Shown here: piece after piece, positions 1-8,416 of the stretch
Layout: every line of letters begins with the position of its first letter
Position numbering within the stretch: position 1 is the first letter of the stretch
Source of the DNA: Desulfomarina profundi
GTDB taxonomy: Bacteria > Desulfobacterota > Desulfobulbia > Desulfobulbales > Desulfocapsaceae
Direction: 5' to 3'
Assembly (NCBI RefSeq): GCF_019703855.1
Contig: NZ_AP024086.1
Span: forward strand, 4,174,501-4,238,500
DNA length: 64,000 nucleotides
The notes under the pieces: generated by a model
What the model saw: only the letters and a program-made list of their open reading frames with translations
Database searches by the model: none
Told to the model about the DNA's origin: nothing
Made by a program: the position numbers and the translations under genes

Positions 1-129
1 AAAATAACTTAACTTGATTTTTGCATTAGATGATAAAATGCCACCCCAAAATGGTATTTTACTTCTTACTGCTGTTGCAGCCAAGCAACAACCTGAAATA
101 ATAGCAAATATTATAGGAATCGATTTCAT
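1..129 (-). CDS. Small hydrophobic protein, partial (possible Rhs immunity gene)
   Basis: The reverse strand opens with an ATG at 129, and the frame stays open for 43 codons to the window edge. It begins MKSIPIIFAIISGCCLAATA, a hydrophobic stretch that looks like a signal peptide or membrane helix, with a Gly-Cys-Cys that could be a lipobox. The start lies 1 nt after the stop codon of the Rhs tip gene (131-619), so the two would be translationally coupled. Rhs toxin tips are normally followed by a small immunity gene, so that role is inferred from position only. The rest of the gene lies outside the window. Confidence 0.4.
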   Translation of the reverse strand, partial: MKSIPIIFAIISGCCLAATAVRSKIPFWGGILSSNAKIKLSYF

Positions 130-130
130 T

Positions 131-619
131 TTAATCACAGAGCTCTTTTGGATAATAATCACCTTTTGAAATATCAATTGGAGTGAAACCAGCTCCGAGT
201 CTCAATTTTACACTCCATTTGTCACCATTTGTTGACATACCTAACCATCTACTAGGGCCGAAATTTATGTCAAAAGGCGTTGTTGGCGGATCAACTTCAC
301 CATCAAACGGATAGTCGAATTCAAAAGAAAAACCACCACCTATTTCCAAATCTGTCGTGAAATCTATTTTTGTTGGATGTTTTGAATTCCAACTAAATGT
401 CACAGGGCCCAAACTTCCACCAAATCCCCAAGAAAACAACCCCTCCGGATCCACCCAATTAACGGGATCATTTCCAACGTAACCATAAAGATTAATCCCA
501 CCATCAAGCCCAATAGGATCAGCAGAAAGATACCGTCCAGTATCCGGATCATAAAATCTGTGCCAAGATATCACGATGCGTCTTCTCCCCCTAAGGAGCT
601 GTTTTTCTTCAGGGTTCAC
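131..619 (-). CDS. Orphan Rhs-repeat protein C-terminal tip (5'-truncated)
   Basis: Residues about 19-60 carry the end of an Rhs core, with the typical run RFYDPDTGRYLSADPIGL followed by NLYGYVGNDPVNWVDPEGL. After the PxGL boundary comes a variable C-terminal domain of about 100 residues, rich in Gly, Phe and Asp, that I do not recognise. In full-length Rhs proteins this position holds the toxin. The first 18 residues (MNPEEKQLLRGRR...) do not resemble Rhs, and the many upstream YD repeats are absent. This is therefore a displaced tip fragment, of the kind used as a recombination cassette behind a full-length rhs gene, not a working Rhs protein. A small hydrophobic ORF follows at once. Confidence 0.75.
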   Translation of the reverse strand: MNPEEKQLLRGRRRIVISWHRFYDPDTGRYLSADPIGLDGGINLYGYVGNDPVNWVDPEGLFSWGFGGSLGPVTFSWNSKHPTKIDFTTDLEIGGGFSFEFDYPFDGEVDPPTTPFDINFGPSRWLGMSTNGDKWSVKLRLGAGFTPIDISKGDYYPKELCD

Positions 620-677
620 GCAGGTTCAAAGAGCTGTGTTCAGTAATACACGACATTTACAGACAAGACAAGCAACT

Positions 678-1300
678 TCAGGCAGTTAAAGAAAAAAAGA
701 GTTGTGCACCGGGGTTGTGTTCTGGTTCCTTTCGCCGCAGGCGGAGTAGGTTGACGATTGCTCCGTCTTTGTCGCAGATTGGGAAGACAACGCAGTTATA
801 AAAAATCTCGTTGCCTTTTGCATTGAGTATACCCAGGCTTTTCAGCGTGTTGATGACTTCCGGATCGTCCGGCAGGATGTTTTTCAGACTGCCATTTGCA
901 TAGCCGGTGCCGAAGTCGGTGAGCGTTTGGTTGTTCGATATGCCCCGACCCTTGAGGTAGTGTCTTCTGTGAAAGTGTGTTGATAATAGCCGACCACACG
1001 AGCCAGCAGCTTCTTGTCGGATACGCTGATTCTTGCTTTTTCATTTTGTTCTTTAACTGCTGCTTTTCTGGCTTCTGCCTTCTGGTATCGGCAGCTCTCC
1101 TCCGGGGAAGTAGTCCTTGAGCAGTTCCACAGGTTTTCCCTGGGATTAACGGTAAGTGATGGACTCTTTGTATTCTCATGGAAGGGGCAGAAGCCTTGGT
1201 AGTTCCCGCCGACCTGCTTCAGCTCGATGCCACAGGCCTTCATAAAGGGAGCAAGGTCAACGCCTTGCTTGATGGCGTCGATTTCGTCTTGATTGGTCAT
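678..1300 (-). pseudogene. Decayed CHC2 zinc-finger / TOPRIM-type primase gene
   Basis: From the ATG at 1300 the reverse strand encodes MTNQDEIDAIKQGVDLAPFM, then the start of a CHC2 zinc finger (CPFHENTKSPSLTVNP...LWNC). The second half of the finger is lost and the frame runs into a charged linker. After a frame change near 965 the sequence YLKGRGISNNQTLTDFGTGY and ILNAKGNEIFYNCVVFPICD follow. These match the region after the zinc finger in phage- and plasmid-type primases. The frame ends at a TGA (678-680). At least one internal deletion plus a frameshift make it non-functional. It was probably cargo of an integrated element. The IS3 end lies 35 nt upstream. Confidence 0.7.
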
Positions 1301-1459
1301 CTCGTCTTCTTCTCCTGTCTTGCATTTCAAAAAGTGATCATGCTATGAAATAGTGGACACTCAGTTAAGCCATTGTTACGTAAGCGCTAAATAAACCCCA
1401 TCTTCTCATAGCAGTAAGAAAATGTTCCACTATGCCAAACCCAAACAAGGAGGCATATC

Positions 1460-1783
1460 ATGGACAACAACTCAAAAAAGGATTTCTGGCATCGGCATAT
1501 AGAGGAATGTGAAAAAAGCCATTTGAGCCAGATCGAATACTGCACCACCCATAACATTGCATTGTCAACCTTCGGCTACTGGAAAAGAAAGCTGGGTAAA
1601 GACCAGAATCGCAAACCAGTTTTCTATCCTCTTACCGTGTCCCCCAGCATCTCCCATAAAAATGGCATCAAAGAATCCGGCCTGACCCTCCATGTCAAAG
1701 ATGGACGTTTTACAATTCAGATAGAAAAAGGATTTTCATCATCAGCTTTGTCTGAAGTAATAACAACTTTAGAGCAGTTATGA
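1460..1783 (+). CDS. tnpA: IS66 accessory protein TnpA
   Basis: The 107-residue protein matches the small first ORF of IS66 elements. An N-terminal helix-turn-helix-like segment (SQIEYCTTHNIALSTFGYWK) is followed by a basic linker and a C-terminal part with LTLHVKDGRFTIQIEKGFSS. It is a DNA-binding accessory protein needed for transposition. A strong ribosome site (AAGGAGG) lies 7 nt before the ATG. The stop codon overlaps the start of tnpB by 4 nt (ATGA), the translational coupling typical of the family. It is intact. Confidence 0.88.
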   Translation: MDNNSKKDFWHRHIEECEKSHLSQIEYCTTHNIALSTFGYWKRKLGKDQNRKPVFYPLTVSPSISHKNGIKESGLTLHVKDGRFTIQIEKGFSSSALSEVITTLEQL

Positions 1784-2133
1784 GAGATTGGCATACCGGA
1801 GGCGGGGTATATATTGCCCTGGGAGCAACCGATATGAGAAAGTCAGTTAACGGCCTGTCGCTTCTGGTGGAAGAACATTTTGAACTGGATCTGTTTTCCG
1901 GTAGTCTGTTTGCCTTCTGCAACCGGAAACGAAACATTGTCAAAATCCTTTACTGGTCTGGCAACGGATTTTGTATCTGGATGAAGAAACTTGAAGAGGA
2001 GATGTTCAGATGGCCGGAATCGGAACAGGAGGTGTTGGAGATCAGCCCCAAGGCCCTGGGCTGGCTTCTGGATGGTCTGGATCTGGACCATGCACACAGA
2101 CGGTTGAATTATAATGAGCCGAAGCACGATTAA
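1780..2133 (+). CDS. tnpB: IS66 accessory protein TnpB
   Basis: This 117-residue protein is the second IS66 ORF (family name TnpB, Orf2). Diagnostic stretches are GVYIALGATDMRKSVNGLS near the start, LFAFCNRKRNIVKILYWSGN in the middle, and the C-terminal RWPESEQEVLEISPKALGWL. The role in transposition is accessory and not biochemically defined. It overlaps tnpA by 4 nt. The TAA stop (2131-2133) forms part of the target of the inner transposon, which starts at the next base. Without that insert, tnpC would begin about 61 nt downstream. Confidence 0.9.
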   Translation: MRDWHTGGGVYIALGATDMRKSVNGLSLLVEEHFELDLFSGSLFAFCNRKRNIVKILYWSGNGFCIWMKKLEEEMFRWPESEQEVLEISPKALGWLLDGLDLDHAHRRLNYNEPKHD

Positions 2134-2246
2134 TGATGGAACGTTTTTCGAGTTATTTGATGTTTGGTGCCGTAGTAGATATACAACCCCTCGGCTGCGC
2201 CTCTGGTTCGTAGGTTTTTTAAGGCATGGGGAAGCTCGAGCTTAGA

Positions 2247-2277
2247 AAAAAAGGTGGGGAGCCCGAAGACTCCCCGG
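2247..2277 (-). terminator. Rho-independent terminator after the transposon operon
   Basis: Read on the reverse strand, GGGGAG - TCTTCGGG - CTCCCC forms a stem followed by ACCTTTTTTT. It lies about 120 nt past the stop of the ATPase gene. On the forward strand the same stem is followed by TTTTTT about 8 nt later, so it may act in both directions and insulate the element. Confidence 0.65.
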
Positions 2278-2399
2278 ACGGTTTTTTCTAATCCGTCGCT
2301 CCCATCTGGCTATCCCTTGGCGGGTTGCTCCTCAGCAGAGCCCGCCTCCGTTTCGCCAGACCTTTGTACCTGCCAAAAGCAGGAGTGACTTTTGTTAAT

Positions 2400-3230
2400 T
2401 TAACGTGATCTTTTTTTTTGTGGTGTGGGGGAATACATTTCCAGAAAGAGTTGTTCATCAAGCTGAGTAAGCTCACGTTGCGCTGCGGTGGTAAGCAGTT
2501 CTGCTGCCATGACATTGAGTAGTCTCAAATTGCCGGCACTATGTTCCACAAGTGCCGACATAAGTGGTTTTGTCATTAACTGAGGTGCTCCGGCTTGTTT
2601 CAGACAATACTCCAGATAATTTCTCAGTTCTTTTTTGTCATATGGTGAAAGTATTCTTCTAAACCTGATACGACTTCCCAGAGCAAGAAGATTATTGCTC
2701 CGAAAACGTTCAGGAAGAGTGAGATCCCCGCAAAGAATAACAGTCAGTAAACATTCTGAATCAAACTGAGCACTCCCCATCAACCGCAATTCATTGAGGT
2801 TACAGGTCACCATTTCCTGAGCCTCGTCAATCAGGAGTATTGGTCTGAACAAAGTTGATGTAATATGCTGTCGCCACCTTTCCCGGAGAGCTTTAAATCC
2901 ACCGTATCTGTTGGATGGGGTAAGATTGACACCAAAGAGATCCCCCATCTCACGGTAAAAGTCTGCAATACTTGATTGAGGTCTTTCCATAACACCAACC
3001 ACGACGTTTTCCAACCGTTCAAGTTTATGGGAAAGATATTGAAGATTTTTTGATTTACCAAGCCCGGGTTCTCCGGCCATGAGTGCGAATCCGCCATCCA
3101 TGACCAGATTTTCAATTTGAAAGAGGAAGGTATCTATTCCCGGTGCCGGCCATAAAGAGTGTACTGGAATGTTGGGAAGAAACGGATTCCATTTCAGACC
3201 GAACAGTGCAAGAAGACGCTTATTATTCAT
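2400..3230 (-). CDS. AAA+ transposition ATPase (TnsC/TniB/ExeA-like)
   Basis: This 276-residue protein has a Walker A motif GEPGLGKSKN (about residue 56) and a Walker B PILLIDEAQEM (about residue 130). The later part, ALGSRIRFRRILSPYDKKEL, resembles the ExeA/TniB/TnsC group of ATPases. In Tn7, Tn5053 and Tn552 such ATPases select the target and activate the DDE transposase. The ATG at 3230 overlaps the transposase stop by 8 nt (ATGAATAA), so the two are coupled. A longer upstream reading frame exists but lies inside the transposase. Target choice by this particular protein is unknown. Confidence 0.82.
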   Translation of the reverse strand: MNNKRLLALFGLKWNPFLPNIPVHSLWPAPGIDTFLFQIENLVMDGGFALMAGEPGLGKSKNLQYLSHKLERLENVVVGVMERPQSSIADFYREMGDLFGVNLTPSNRYGGFKALRERWRQHITSTLFRPILLIDEAQEMVTCNLNELRLMGSAQFDSECLLTVILCGDLTLPERFRSNNLLALGSRIRFRRILSPYDKKELRNYLEYCLKQAGAPQLMTKPLMSALVEHSAGNLRLLNVMAAELLTTAAQRELTQLDEQLFLEMYSPTPQKKRSR

Positions 3231-4668
3231 GGTCTGCCTCCATTGGAATAAAGGCAGGAGGGAGTCCGGTGGCTGCATAATCAGCCAGTAATTTACGCAA
3301 TAGCGGTGGATAGGGGTCTGTGTCGATATCAGCTTCAGGCAAGGCCACAAGAGGAGCCAGTGTTCTTCGCAATCCGTCACTGTTTTTGATCTTGTCCTGA
3401 GGGTAAATTTTCGCAAGCAAAGTTGAATCTCTCTCGTCTACCAGCCAGGCGTGGCAAAGATTCCAGCTTTGATATCGTACATATAGTCGGTCAAAGTGGC
3501 GGAACCTGGATGGAACTTCAAATCGAACACCTTTGATCTGTAAAGTAGAGTCACTTTTTCGCTGGGCACGATTTTCCTGAACAGTAAAAGAAAAAACCAT
3601 CTTTTCACGCTCAGGAGCAGGGCGTGCACCATCTGGTCCCGCCAGCATTTTCTCCACAGGGGAACAGTTGATCTCCTGGTGGCGTTTTCGGTTATACTCC
3701 ATCTCCGACCAGGCCTGTGTGGCATAATTCAACGTCTCAAGCGTCAAGGGTTCTACCCGTGACAGCATGGACATCAGCCGTCCTTCCAACTGTCCCCAGA
3801 AGGATTCCTGTTTGCCATTTTGATAAGGACTATACGGCAATGTCCGGTCGTGTTTTATGCTCAAGCCCAGTAGGCCATTTGTTGTTTCGCGGGCGATCAT
3901 TGCCGCACCATTATCCGTCATTAAACTGCGGGGTAATCCCCGTTTCATAAAGGCCTGCAACATACCATGATGCAACACTTCCGCTGTTTCCTGATAATAC
4001 CACTGGATATGGCAACATAATCGGGAACAGTCATCAAGTATGCAGAGTGCTATCGGAGTATGCCATTCTCCGTTACTATCAGCTACCCGTAGTTTGCCCT
4101 TATGGAAATCCAGATGCCAAAGTCCGTGGACATGGGACGCCTCGTAACTTCTTACTTCCATCTGTTCAAGATGTTCTTCTGCCTTGTATTGTCCTTTGGT
4201 TTTGTTACGGGGTGACCGCTTCTTGTACCACCCTCTTTCTTTCATGCGTCGGCGAACACTGGCATAAGATGGAGGTTTACCCAGCTCTGGCTTTTCTTCA
4301 ATTAATGCCAGAAGATTGTCGGTATGGAGCCGATAACTCCAATGGGGAAAGCTGCAATACTGTTTCCCGAGTTCGATCAGCATCTGCGCAGAAAGAGCTG
4401 TTTTCTTCCCGAGATCTGAACGGGGTTTTCGTTCCATATCTCCCACAGGATCGTTACCGTTCAACGCTTTGTAGTACCAACGCTCAATGGTGGAAGCACC
4501 AAAGGTAACAAACCCATCTTTGCATGGGTGCTGATACCGTCGGCTCGCAAGTATTTTAAGTTTTCTGCCAAGTTCTCCCGGCTCGGGAGGACTGGCAAGC
4601 AGTCCTCCTATGATGGAAAAACGGAGTTGTGCCCAGGAATGCAGGCGGGACTCGCTATTCTTGTTCAT
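3223..4668 (-). CDS. DDE (rve-type) transposase, TnsB/TniA/Tn552-like
   Basis: The protein is 481 residues long from the ATG at 4668, which has AGGAG 7 nt upstream. An N-terminal HTH region is followed by an integrase-core domain. Its catalytic residues are visible: Asp in LWHLDFHKGK, Asp in PRSLMTDNGAAM and Glu in QNGKQESFWG. A C-terminal beta-barrel region (LQIKGVRFEVPSRFRHFDRL) resembles the Mu/TnsB C-terminal domain. It should carry out strand transfer with the adjacent ATPase as partner, as in TniA/TniB. It is intact. The order zinc-ribbon protein, transposase, ATPase is conserved on one strand with short or overlapping junctions. Confidence 0.85.
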   Translation of the reverse strand: MNKNSESRLHSWAQLRFSIIGGLLASPPEPGELGRKLKILASRRYQHPCKDGFVTFGASTIERWYYKALNGNDPVGDMERKPRSDLGKKTALSAQMLIELGKQYCSFPHWSYRLHTDNLLALIEEKPELGKPPSYASVRRRMKERGWYKKRSPRNKTKGQYKAEEHLEQMEVRSYEASHVHGLWHLDFHKGKLRVADSNGEWHTPIALCILDDCSRLCCHIQWYYQETAEVLHHGMLQAFMKRGLPRSLMTDNGAAMIARETTNGLLGLSIKHDRTLPYSPYQNGKQESFWGQLEGRLMSMLSRVEPLTLETLNYATQAWSEMEYNRKRHQEINCSPVEKMLAGPDGARPAPEREKMVFSFTVQENRAQRKSDSTLQIKGVRFEVPSRFRHFDRLYVRYQSWNLCHAWLVDERDSTLLAKIYPQDKIKNSDGLRRTLAPLVALPEADIDTDPYPPLLRKLLADYAATGLPPAFIPMEADHE

Positions 4669-4772
4669 GATATGGCTCCTGTCTGGTTTATGAGCATAGT
4701 CTGCTCGTTTTTGGACAAAAACCAATTTACAGGGAGAGGACAAAAGAAGAAGTCCCCAACTTTTGCGGGGAG

Positions 4773-5342
4773 TTACTGCTCCATCACTGTTCCTGTCGCC
4801 AGCAGTACGAGACAATTGAGAATTGCGTTTGAGGAGGATTTTTTGGTTTCGAGATAATGACCCACCAAAGATCCAGGCAAAGTGTGATTTGTAACAGCAG
4901 GATGAATAGAACCACGTATTGTTTGCCAGAGTTGACTTTTAGGGAAAATCTCACGAAAATACGTCAACCACTTGCTGATTGTTTTCCTGTCTGCTCCAAG
5001 CATTTTTGACACCATGTTTTTACTGTATTCCTGTGGTTTGCTTTGGTTTAGTGTGGTTACAATCAATATAACTACTCTGAAATACACCCGCCGATCCATG
5101 AATAGAGTCGATTTCGGTAAGGTTCTACGACGACAATTCTCTTTACTGCAACAGAGACTGAACCGTACAGAGTACTCTTCAGGAAGATCAGGCCCACCGC
5201 GTGGCTGACGTTGGTAATTGGAATAATGCTGAGGGCTACCACAATAGGGACAACCGGCTTTATGCTGCTGATCAGCCAAATCTATGTCTATATGGTGAAG
5301 AAGCTTAAAAAGGTTGGTGCTTTGAAGTAATTCTGGTATCAT
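4773..5342 (-). CDS. Zinc-ribbon / HTH protein of the inner transposon
   Basis: This 189-residue protein is the first gene of the transposon operon. The ATG at 5342 follows GGCAGGAAA. Residues about 31-75 hold a probable zinc ribbon (CPYCGSPQHYSNY, then LCCSKENCRRR). A helix-turn-helix-like segment near residues 110-130 reads MVSKMLGADRKTISKWLTYF. I do not recognise a named family. By position it could be a target- or end-binding factor comparable in role to TniQ/TnsD, which also carry zinc fingers, but that is inference. The upstream region contains an inverted repeat, GGAACCCTC with GAGGGGGTTCC, that may be an operator. Confidence 0.6.
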   Translation of the reverse strand: MIPELLQSTNLFKLLHHIDIDLADQQHKAGCPYCGSPQHYSNYQRQPRGGPDLPEEYSVRFSLCCSKENCRRRTLPKSTLFMDRRVYFRVVILIVTTLNQSKPQEYSKNMVSKMLGADRKTISKWLTYFREIFPKSQLWQTIRGSIHPAVTNHTLPGSLVGHYLETKKSSSNAILNCLVLLATGTVMEQ

Positions 5343-5569
5343 TTTCCTGCCTTAGTGTTTTAGGCAGGAACCCTCTCGGGGTATTTGCGCGATACGTGAG
5401 GGGGTTCCTTACCTTTCCATCACTTATCTTGCACATTTTAACTCTATTTTCCATCATTTATTTTGGCCACTCTCAATAATAAAACAGGCTGAAAAAACAC
5501 ACCATTAATCACTGTTTCCTTAAGGGAAAAAGGTTGATTTTTATTGCTGTTTATGGTAGTGTTTTTCTC

Positions 5570-7162
5570 ATGATTTCAGATAGTTCTACATTGCCGGATG
5601 ACCCTTCCGAACTCAAGAAAATCATCGTTGCGCTGGAACTGAAAAACCAGAAAAAGCAGGATGCTCTACAGCAGCAAATCGATATTTTACACGAAGAGCT
5701 GCGACTTGTTTATGCAAAGTTTTTCGGCCCCAAAAGTGAAGTATTCCGCGGCAAAAGTCCGCAGTTACCTCTTTTTGACATGCCGGAGCCCGATGATATT
5801 GAGAAAGAGTCTGAAGAACACGTTGAGATACCTGCTCATTCAAGGAAGAAGAAAGGGAGAAGGCCGCTGCCTGAGGAGCTGCCACGTATAGAGGTGGTTC
5901 ACGACATAGCTGATGAGGAAAAGACTTGCCAATGTGGTTCTCATCTGGTCAGAATTGGCGAGGAAGTTTGTGAAAAGCTCGATATCATCCCTGCTATCAT
6001 TCGTGTAATCAAACATATCAGACCAAAGTACAGTTGCAGATCATGTGAAGGCATAGAAGATGATGGAGCGACCGTCAAGATAGCACCTGTTCCGCGGCAG
6101 ATTATACCCAAAGGGATTGCAAGTGGTGGACTGCTTGCCCACATTCTCTGTGCCAAGTTTGAAGATGCTCTGCCGTTTTATCGTCAGGAGAAACAGTTTA
6201 CCCGCCTTGGGGTCGATCTGAATCGGGCGACCATGTGCAGCTGGGCCATGAAAGCTGCCCGGCAATGTTCACCTCTTCTTGAACTGCTGAAAAAAGATCT
6301 TCTTTCAGGACCTCTGATCAATGCCGATGAGACCACGGTTCAGGTCCTGGCTGAGCCTGGCCGTTCTCCAACAACGAAATCGTATATGTGGGTTTATCGT
6401 GGAGGTGTATCTTCTTCACCTGTCCTGCTCTACGAGTATCATCCTAGTCGTTCCGGGGATGTTGCAGCTGCGATGCTGAAGAACTATTCCGGCGCAGTAC
6501 AGACCGATGGGTATAAGGGATATAATTTTCTTGACACCCAGGATGAAGTTGTCCATCTCGGCTGCTGGGCTCATGCCAGAAGGAAATTTGTCGAGGCAGA
6601 CAGGGCCAGGCCCAAGAAAGCAAAGCCTGGCAGCACAACTATTGCGCTCAGGTTCATAAGAAACCTTTATAAGGTTGAGAAAGATGCAAACAGAAACGGC
6701 CTGGTAAAAAAAGAGTTGGTTGAATATCGCAAAACACATGCAGTTCCTATCCTGAGAGACTTTAAAAAATGGCTGGCAAAAAGATCTCTTAACACAACCC
6801 CTCAGAGCCTTCTTGGAAAAGCGATCTCCTATTGTCTGAGGCAGTGGGAAAGACTCGAGGCTTATATAGAGGTGGGAGACGCCACACCCGATAACAATCT
6901 GGCAGAAAATGCCATCCGCCCCTTTGTTGTAGGTAGGTAGAACTGGCTGTTTTCAGGAACACCAGACGGGGCAAAAGCAAGTGCTGCCATGTACTCGCTT
7001 ATCGAGACAGCCAAAGTGAATAATCTTGACGTATACAAATATCTTCGCTTTCTCTTTGAAAAGCTTCCCCTGGCCCAAAGCGAAGATGATTATAGAGAAC
7101 TGCTTCCAACTGTTGTTTCTGCAAAGGCAATGCTTCCTCTTCCAGGGATCAGTGCGGTTTAA
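5570..7162 (+). pseudogene. tnpC: IS66 transposase TnpC, interrupted by a nonsense codon
   Basis: The frame from the ATG at 5570 encodes a typical TnpC. It has an N-terminal coiled coil (ELKNQKKQDALQQQIDILHE), a leucine-rich segment (RLVYAKFFGPKSEVF), a zinc-binding region (CQCGSHLVRIGEE... SCRSCEG) and the DDE domain (LINADETTVQVL, AVQTDGYKGYN, DNNLAENAIRPF). A TAG at 6938-6940 replaces the Lys expected in VVGR-KNWLFSGT. The same frame then stays open for 73 more codons of normal C-terminal sequence to the TAA at 7160. All three catalytic acidic residues lie before the stop, but loss of the conserved C-terminus probably inactivates it. Unlike the other breaks in this window, this is a substitution, not a homopolymer indel. 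Confidence 0.88.
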
Positions 7163-7202
7163 TTAGCGCTTACATTGTTACAAATATGGCAGGAGGAAAA
7201 AT

Positions 7203-7508
7203 ATGAGTGTTCAACAGAGAAGAAAATACGATCCAGATTTTAAACGCAATGCGGTTCTATTGTCAGAAGAACCTGGGAAGGCAGTAACTGAAATAGCTGA
7301 CAACCTTGGTATCTCAAGAGATTTGCTTTACCGATGGAGAAGAGAATACAGAGCCAGAGAAAACTATTCTTTTTCAGGGAATGGCAGAGAGTCCCTGACA
7401 CCTCAGGATCAAAAAGTAAGAGATCTCGAAAAGAGGCTCAGGGATGCCGAGATGGAGCGGGATATATTAAAAAAAGCCATGGCCATCTTCAGCAGGACAC
7501 CGAAATGA
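7203..7508 (+). CDS. IS3-family OrfA (helix-turn-helix)
   Basis: The 101-residue protein has an N-terminal HTH (FKRNAVLLSEEPGKAVTEIA, LGISRDLLYRWRREY) and a C-terminal leucine-zipper segment (DLEKRLRDAEMERDILKKAM), as in IS3 OrfA proteins. AGGAGG precedes the ATG. A run of seven A (7469-7475), read A-AAA-AAA in this frame, lies where IS3 elements make a programmed -1 shift into orfB. The shifted frame is open from there into OrfB, so the OrfAB fusion transposase can be made. Confidence 0.9.
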   Translation: MSVQQRRKYDPDFKRNAVLLSEEPGKAVTEIADNLGISRDLLYRWRREYRARENYSFSGNGRESLTPQDQKVRDLEKRLRDAEMERDILKKAMAIFSRTPK

Positions 7509-8386
7509 TATTTAAGTTCATCAAGGAAAATCGCTCATCATTTCAGGTGAAGAAGATGTGCCATGTATTCAATGTCTCCCCGAGCGGTTATTATCGCTGG
7601 ATCAAGGCCCCTATCTCTACGAGGCAGATAGAAAAGGACCATTTGAAAAAACGTATACAAGAGCTGTTTGAGCAACACAACGGCATGGTCGGGAGTCCGA
7701 TTATCACTGCTGATCTTCACGATCAACCTGAGTTTTCAAATGTAAGCCGACAGCGTGTAGCTCGTATGATGAAGGAAATGGGTTTGAAATGCCGAACTGT
7801 AAAAAAGTTTGTTGTTACCACGGATTCAAAGCACACTGAGCCAGTGGCTCCCAATCTGTTGGACCGCAAGTTCACCGTGTCCTCCCCCGACTTGGTGTGG
7901 GTTACCGATATCACCTATCTGAAGATAGGCAGTAAATGGCACTATCTCACAGTTTTCATAGACCTGTTTTCTCGAATAGTTGTGGGTTGGGATCTCAGCG
8001 ATTCCCTTGAAAGACATTCTGCAATTAGGGCGCTAAACAAGGCCATATTGAGGAGACACCCTGGCCAGGGATTAATGGTTCATAGTGATCGTGGAGTTCA
8101 ATATGCAAGTAGCGATTTCAGAGCATTGCTGCAGAAACGAGGATTTGTTCAAAGCATGAGCAGAAAGGGAAACTGCTGGGACAACGCAGTAGCTGAATCG
8201 TTTTTCCATACTATTAAAACCCAAATGATTCATCACTGCACATTCCACAATGTGGCTGAGGCTGAGCAGACCTTATTCCATTACATCAAGGTCTACTACA
8301 ACCGACAAAGGAAACATTCTACAAACGAATATAAGGCTCCTGCTCAATATGAGTTGGAGTGGTGGGACGATAGAAAAGCGGCTTAA
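7505..8386 (+). CDS. IS3-family transposase OrfB
   Basis: This frame is -1 relative to OrfA. It contains an HTH_21 segment (CHVFNVSPSGYYRWIKAPIS) and an rve core with the DDE residues. They are Asp in LVWVTDITYL, Asp in LMVHSDRGVQYAS and Glu in DNAVAESFFHTIK, and the protein ends with the usual YYNRQRKHSTNEYKAPAQYE. The product is probably the OrfAB fusion made by frameshifting at 7469-7475. The internal ATG at 7505 overlaps the OrfA stop. The gene is complete and lies just before the right inverted repeat. The only defect of this IS3 is the IS66 in its leader. Confidence 0.9.
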   Translation: MIFKFIKENRSSFQVKKMCHVFNVSPSGYYRWIKAPISTRQIEKDHLKKRIQELFEQHNGMVGSPIITADLHDQPEFSNVSRQRVARMMKEMGLKCRTVKKFVVTTDSKHTEPVAPNLLDRKFTVSSPDLVWVTDITYLKIGSKWHYLTVFIDLFSRIVVGWDLSDSLERHSAIRALNKAILRRHPGQGLMVHSDRGVQYASSDFRALLQKRGFVQSMSRKGNCWDNAVAESFFHTIKTQMIHHCTFHNVAEAEQTLFHYIKVYYNRQRKHSTNEYKAPAQYELEWWDDRKAA

Positions 8387-8416
8387 CCGTGACTCCACTT
8401 TTTTGTGGCAAGATCA

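Larger units (their letters stand above)
2134..5504 (-). mobile_element. TnsB/TnsC-like three-gene transposon nested in IS66
   Basis: Three co-directional genes (zinc-ribbon/HTH protein, DDE transposase, AAA ATPase) fill the space between tnpB and tnpC of the IS66 on the opposite strand. Candidate ends are TGATGGAACGTTTTTC at 2134 and, in reverse, TGGTGTGTTTTTTCAG from 5504, an imperfect TG...CA inverted repeat. TTAA flanks both sides (2130-2133 and 5505-5508), a possible 4-bp target duplication. Excision at these points puts tnpC 61 nt behind tnpB, a normal IS66 layout. The exact ends are less certain than the insertion itself, because ATTAAT around both joints is palindromic. TGATGGAA also recurs inside the right end (5449-5456 and near 5415 in reverse). 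Confidence 0.75.
1380..7173 (+). mobile_element. IS66-family element inserted in the IS3, itself interrupted
   Basis: The ends are GTAAGCGCTAA (1380-1390) and its complement TTAGCGCTTAC (7163-7173), the GTAA-type termini of IS66. Both sides carry the same 8-bp target duplication ATTGTTAC (1372-1379 and 7174-7181), the length expected for this family. Removing 1380-7181 restores an uninterrupted IS3 leader between its left repeat and orfA. The element carries tnpA, tnpB and tnpC in the normal order, but a three-gene transposon on the opposite strand separates tnpB from tnpC. tnpC also carries a nonsense codon, so this copy should be immobile. Confidence 0.93.
1335..8416 (+). mobile_element. 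IS3-family element (outer shell of a nested insertion)
   Basis: The element is bounded by imperfect inverted repeats of about 34 bp. The left end (1335-1368) starts TGATCATGCTATGAAATAGT. The right end, read in reverse from 8416 to 8383, starts TGATCTTGCCACAAAAAAGT. Both continue with GTGGA and end in GTTAA. The orfA/orfB pair lies at 7203-8386. An IS66 element sits between the left repeat and orfA. The flanks (AAG before, GCT after) do not form a target duplication. The left flank is a primase gene and the right flank a truncated istA, so the element probably mediated an adjacent deletion or is a recombinant of two copies. Confidence 0.85.
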
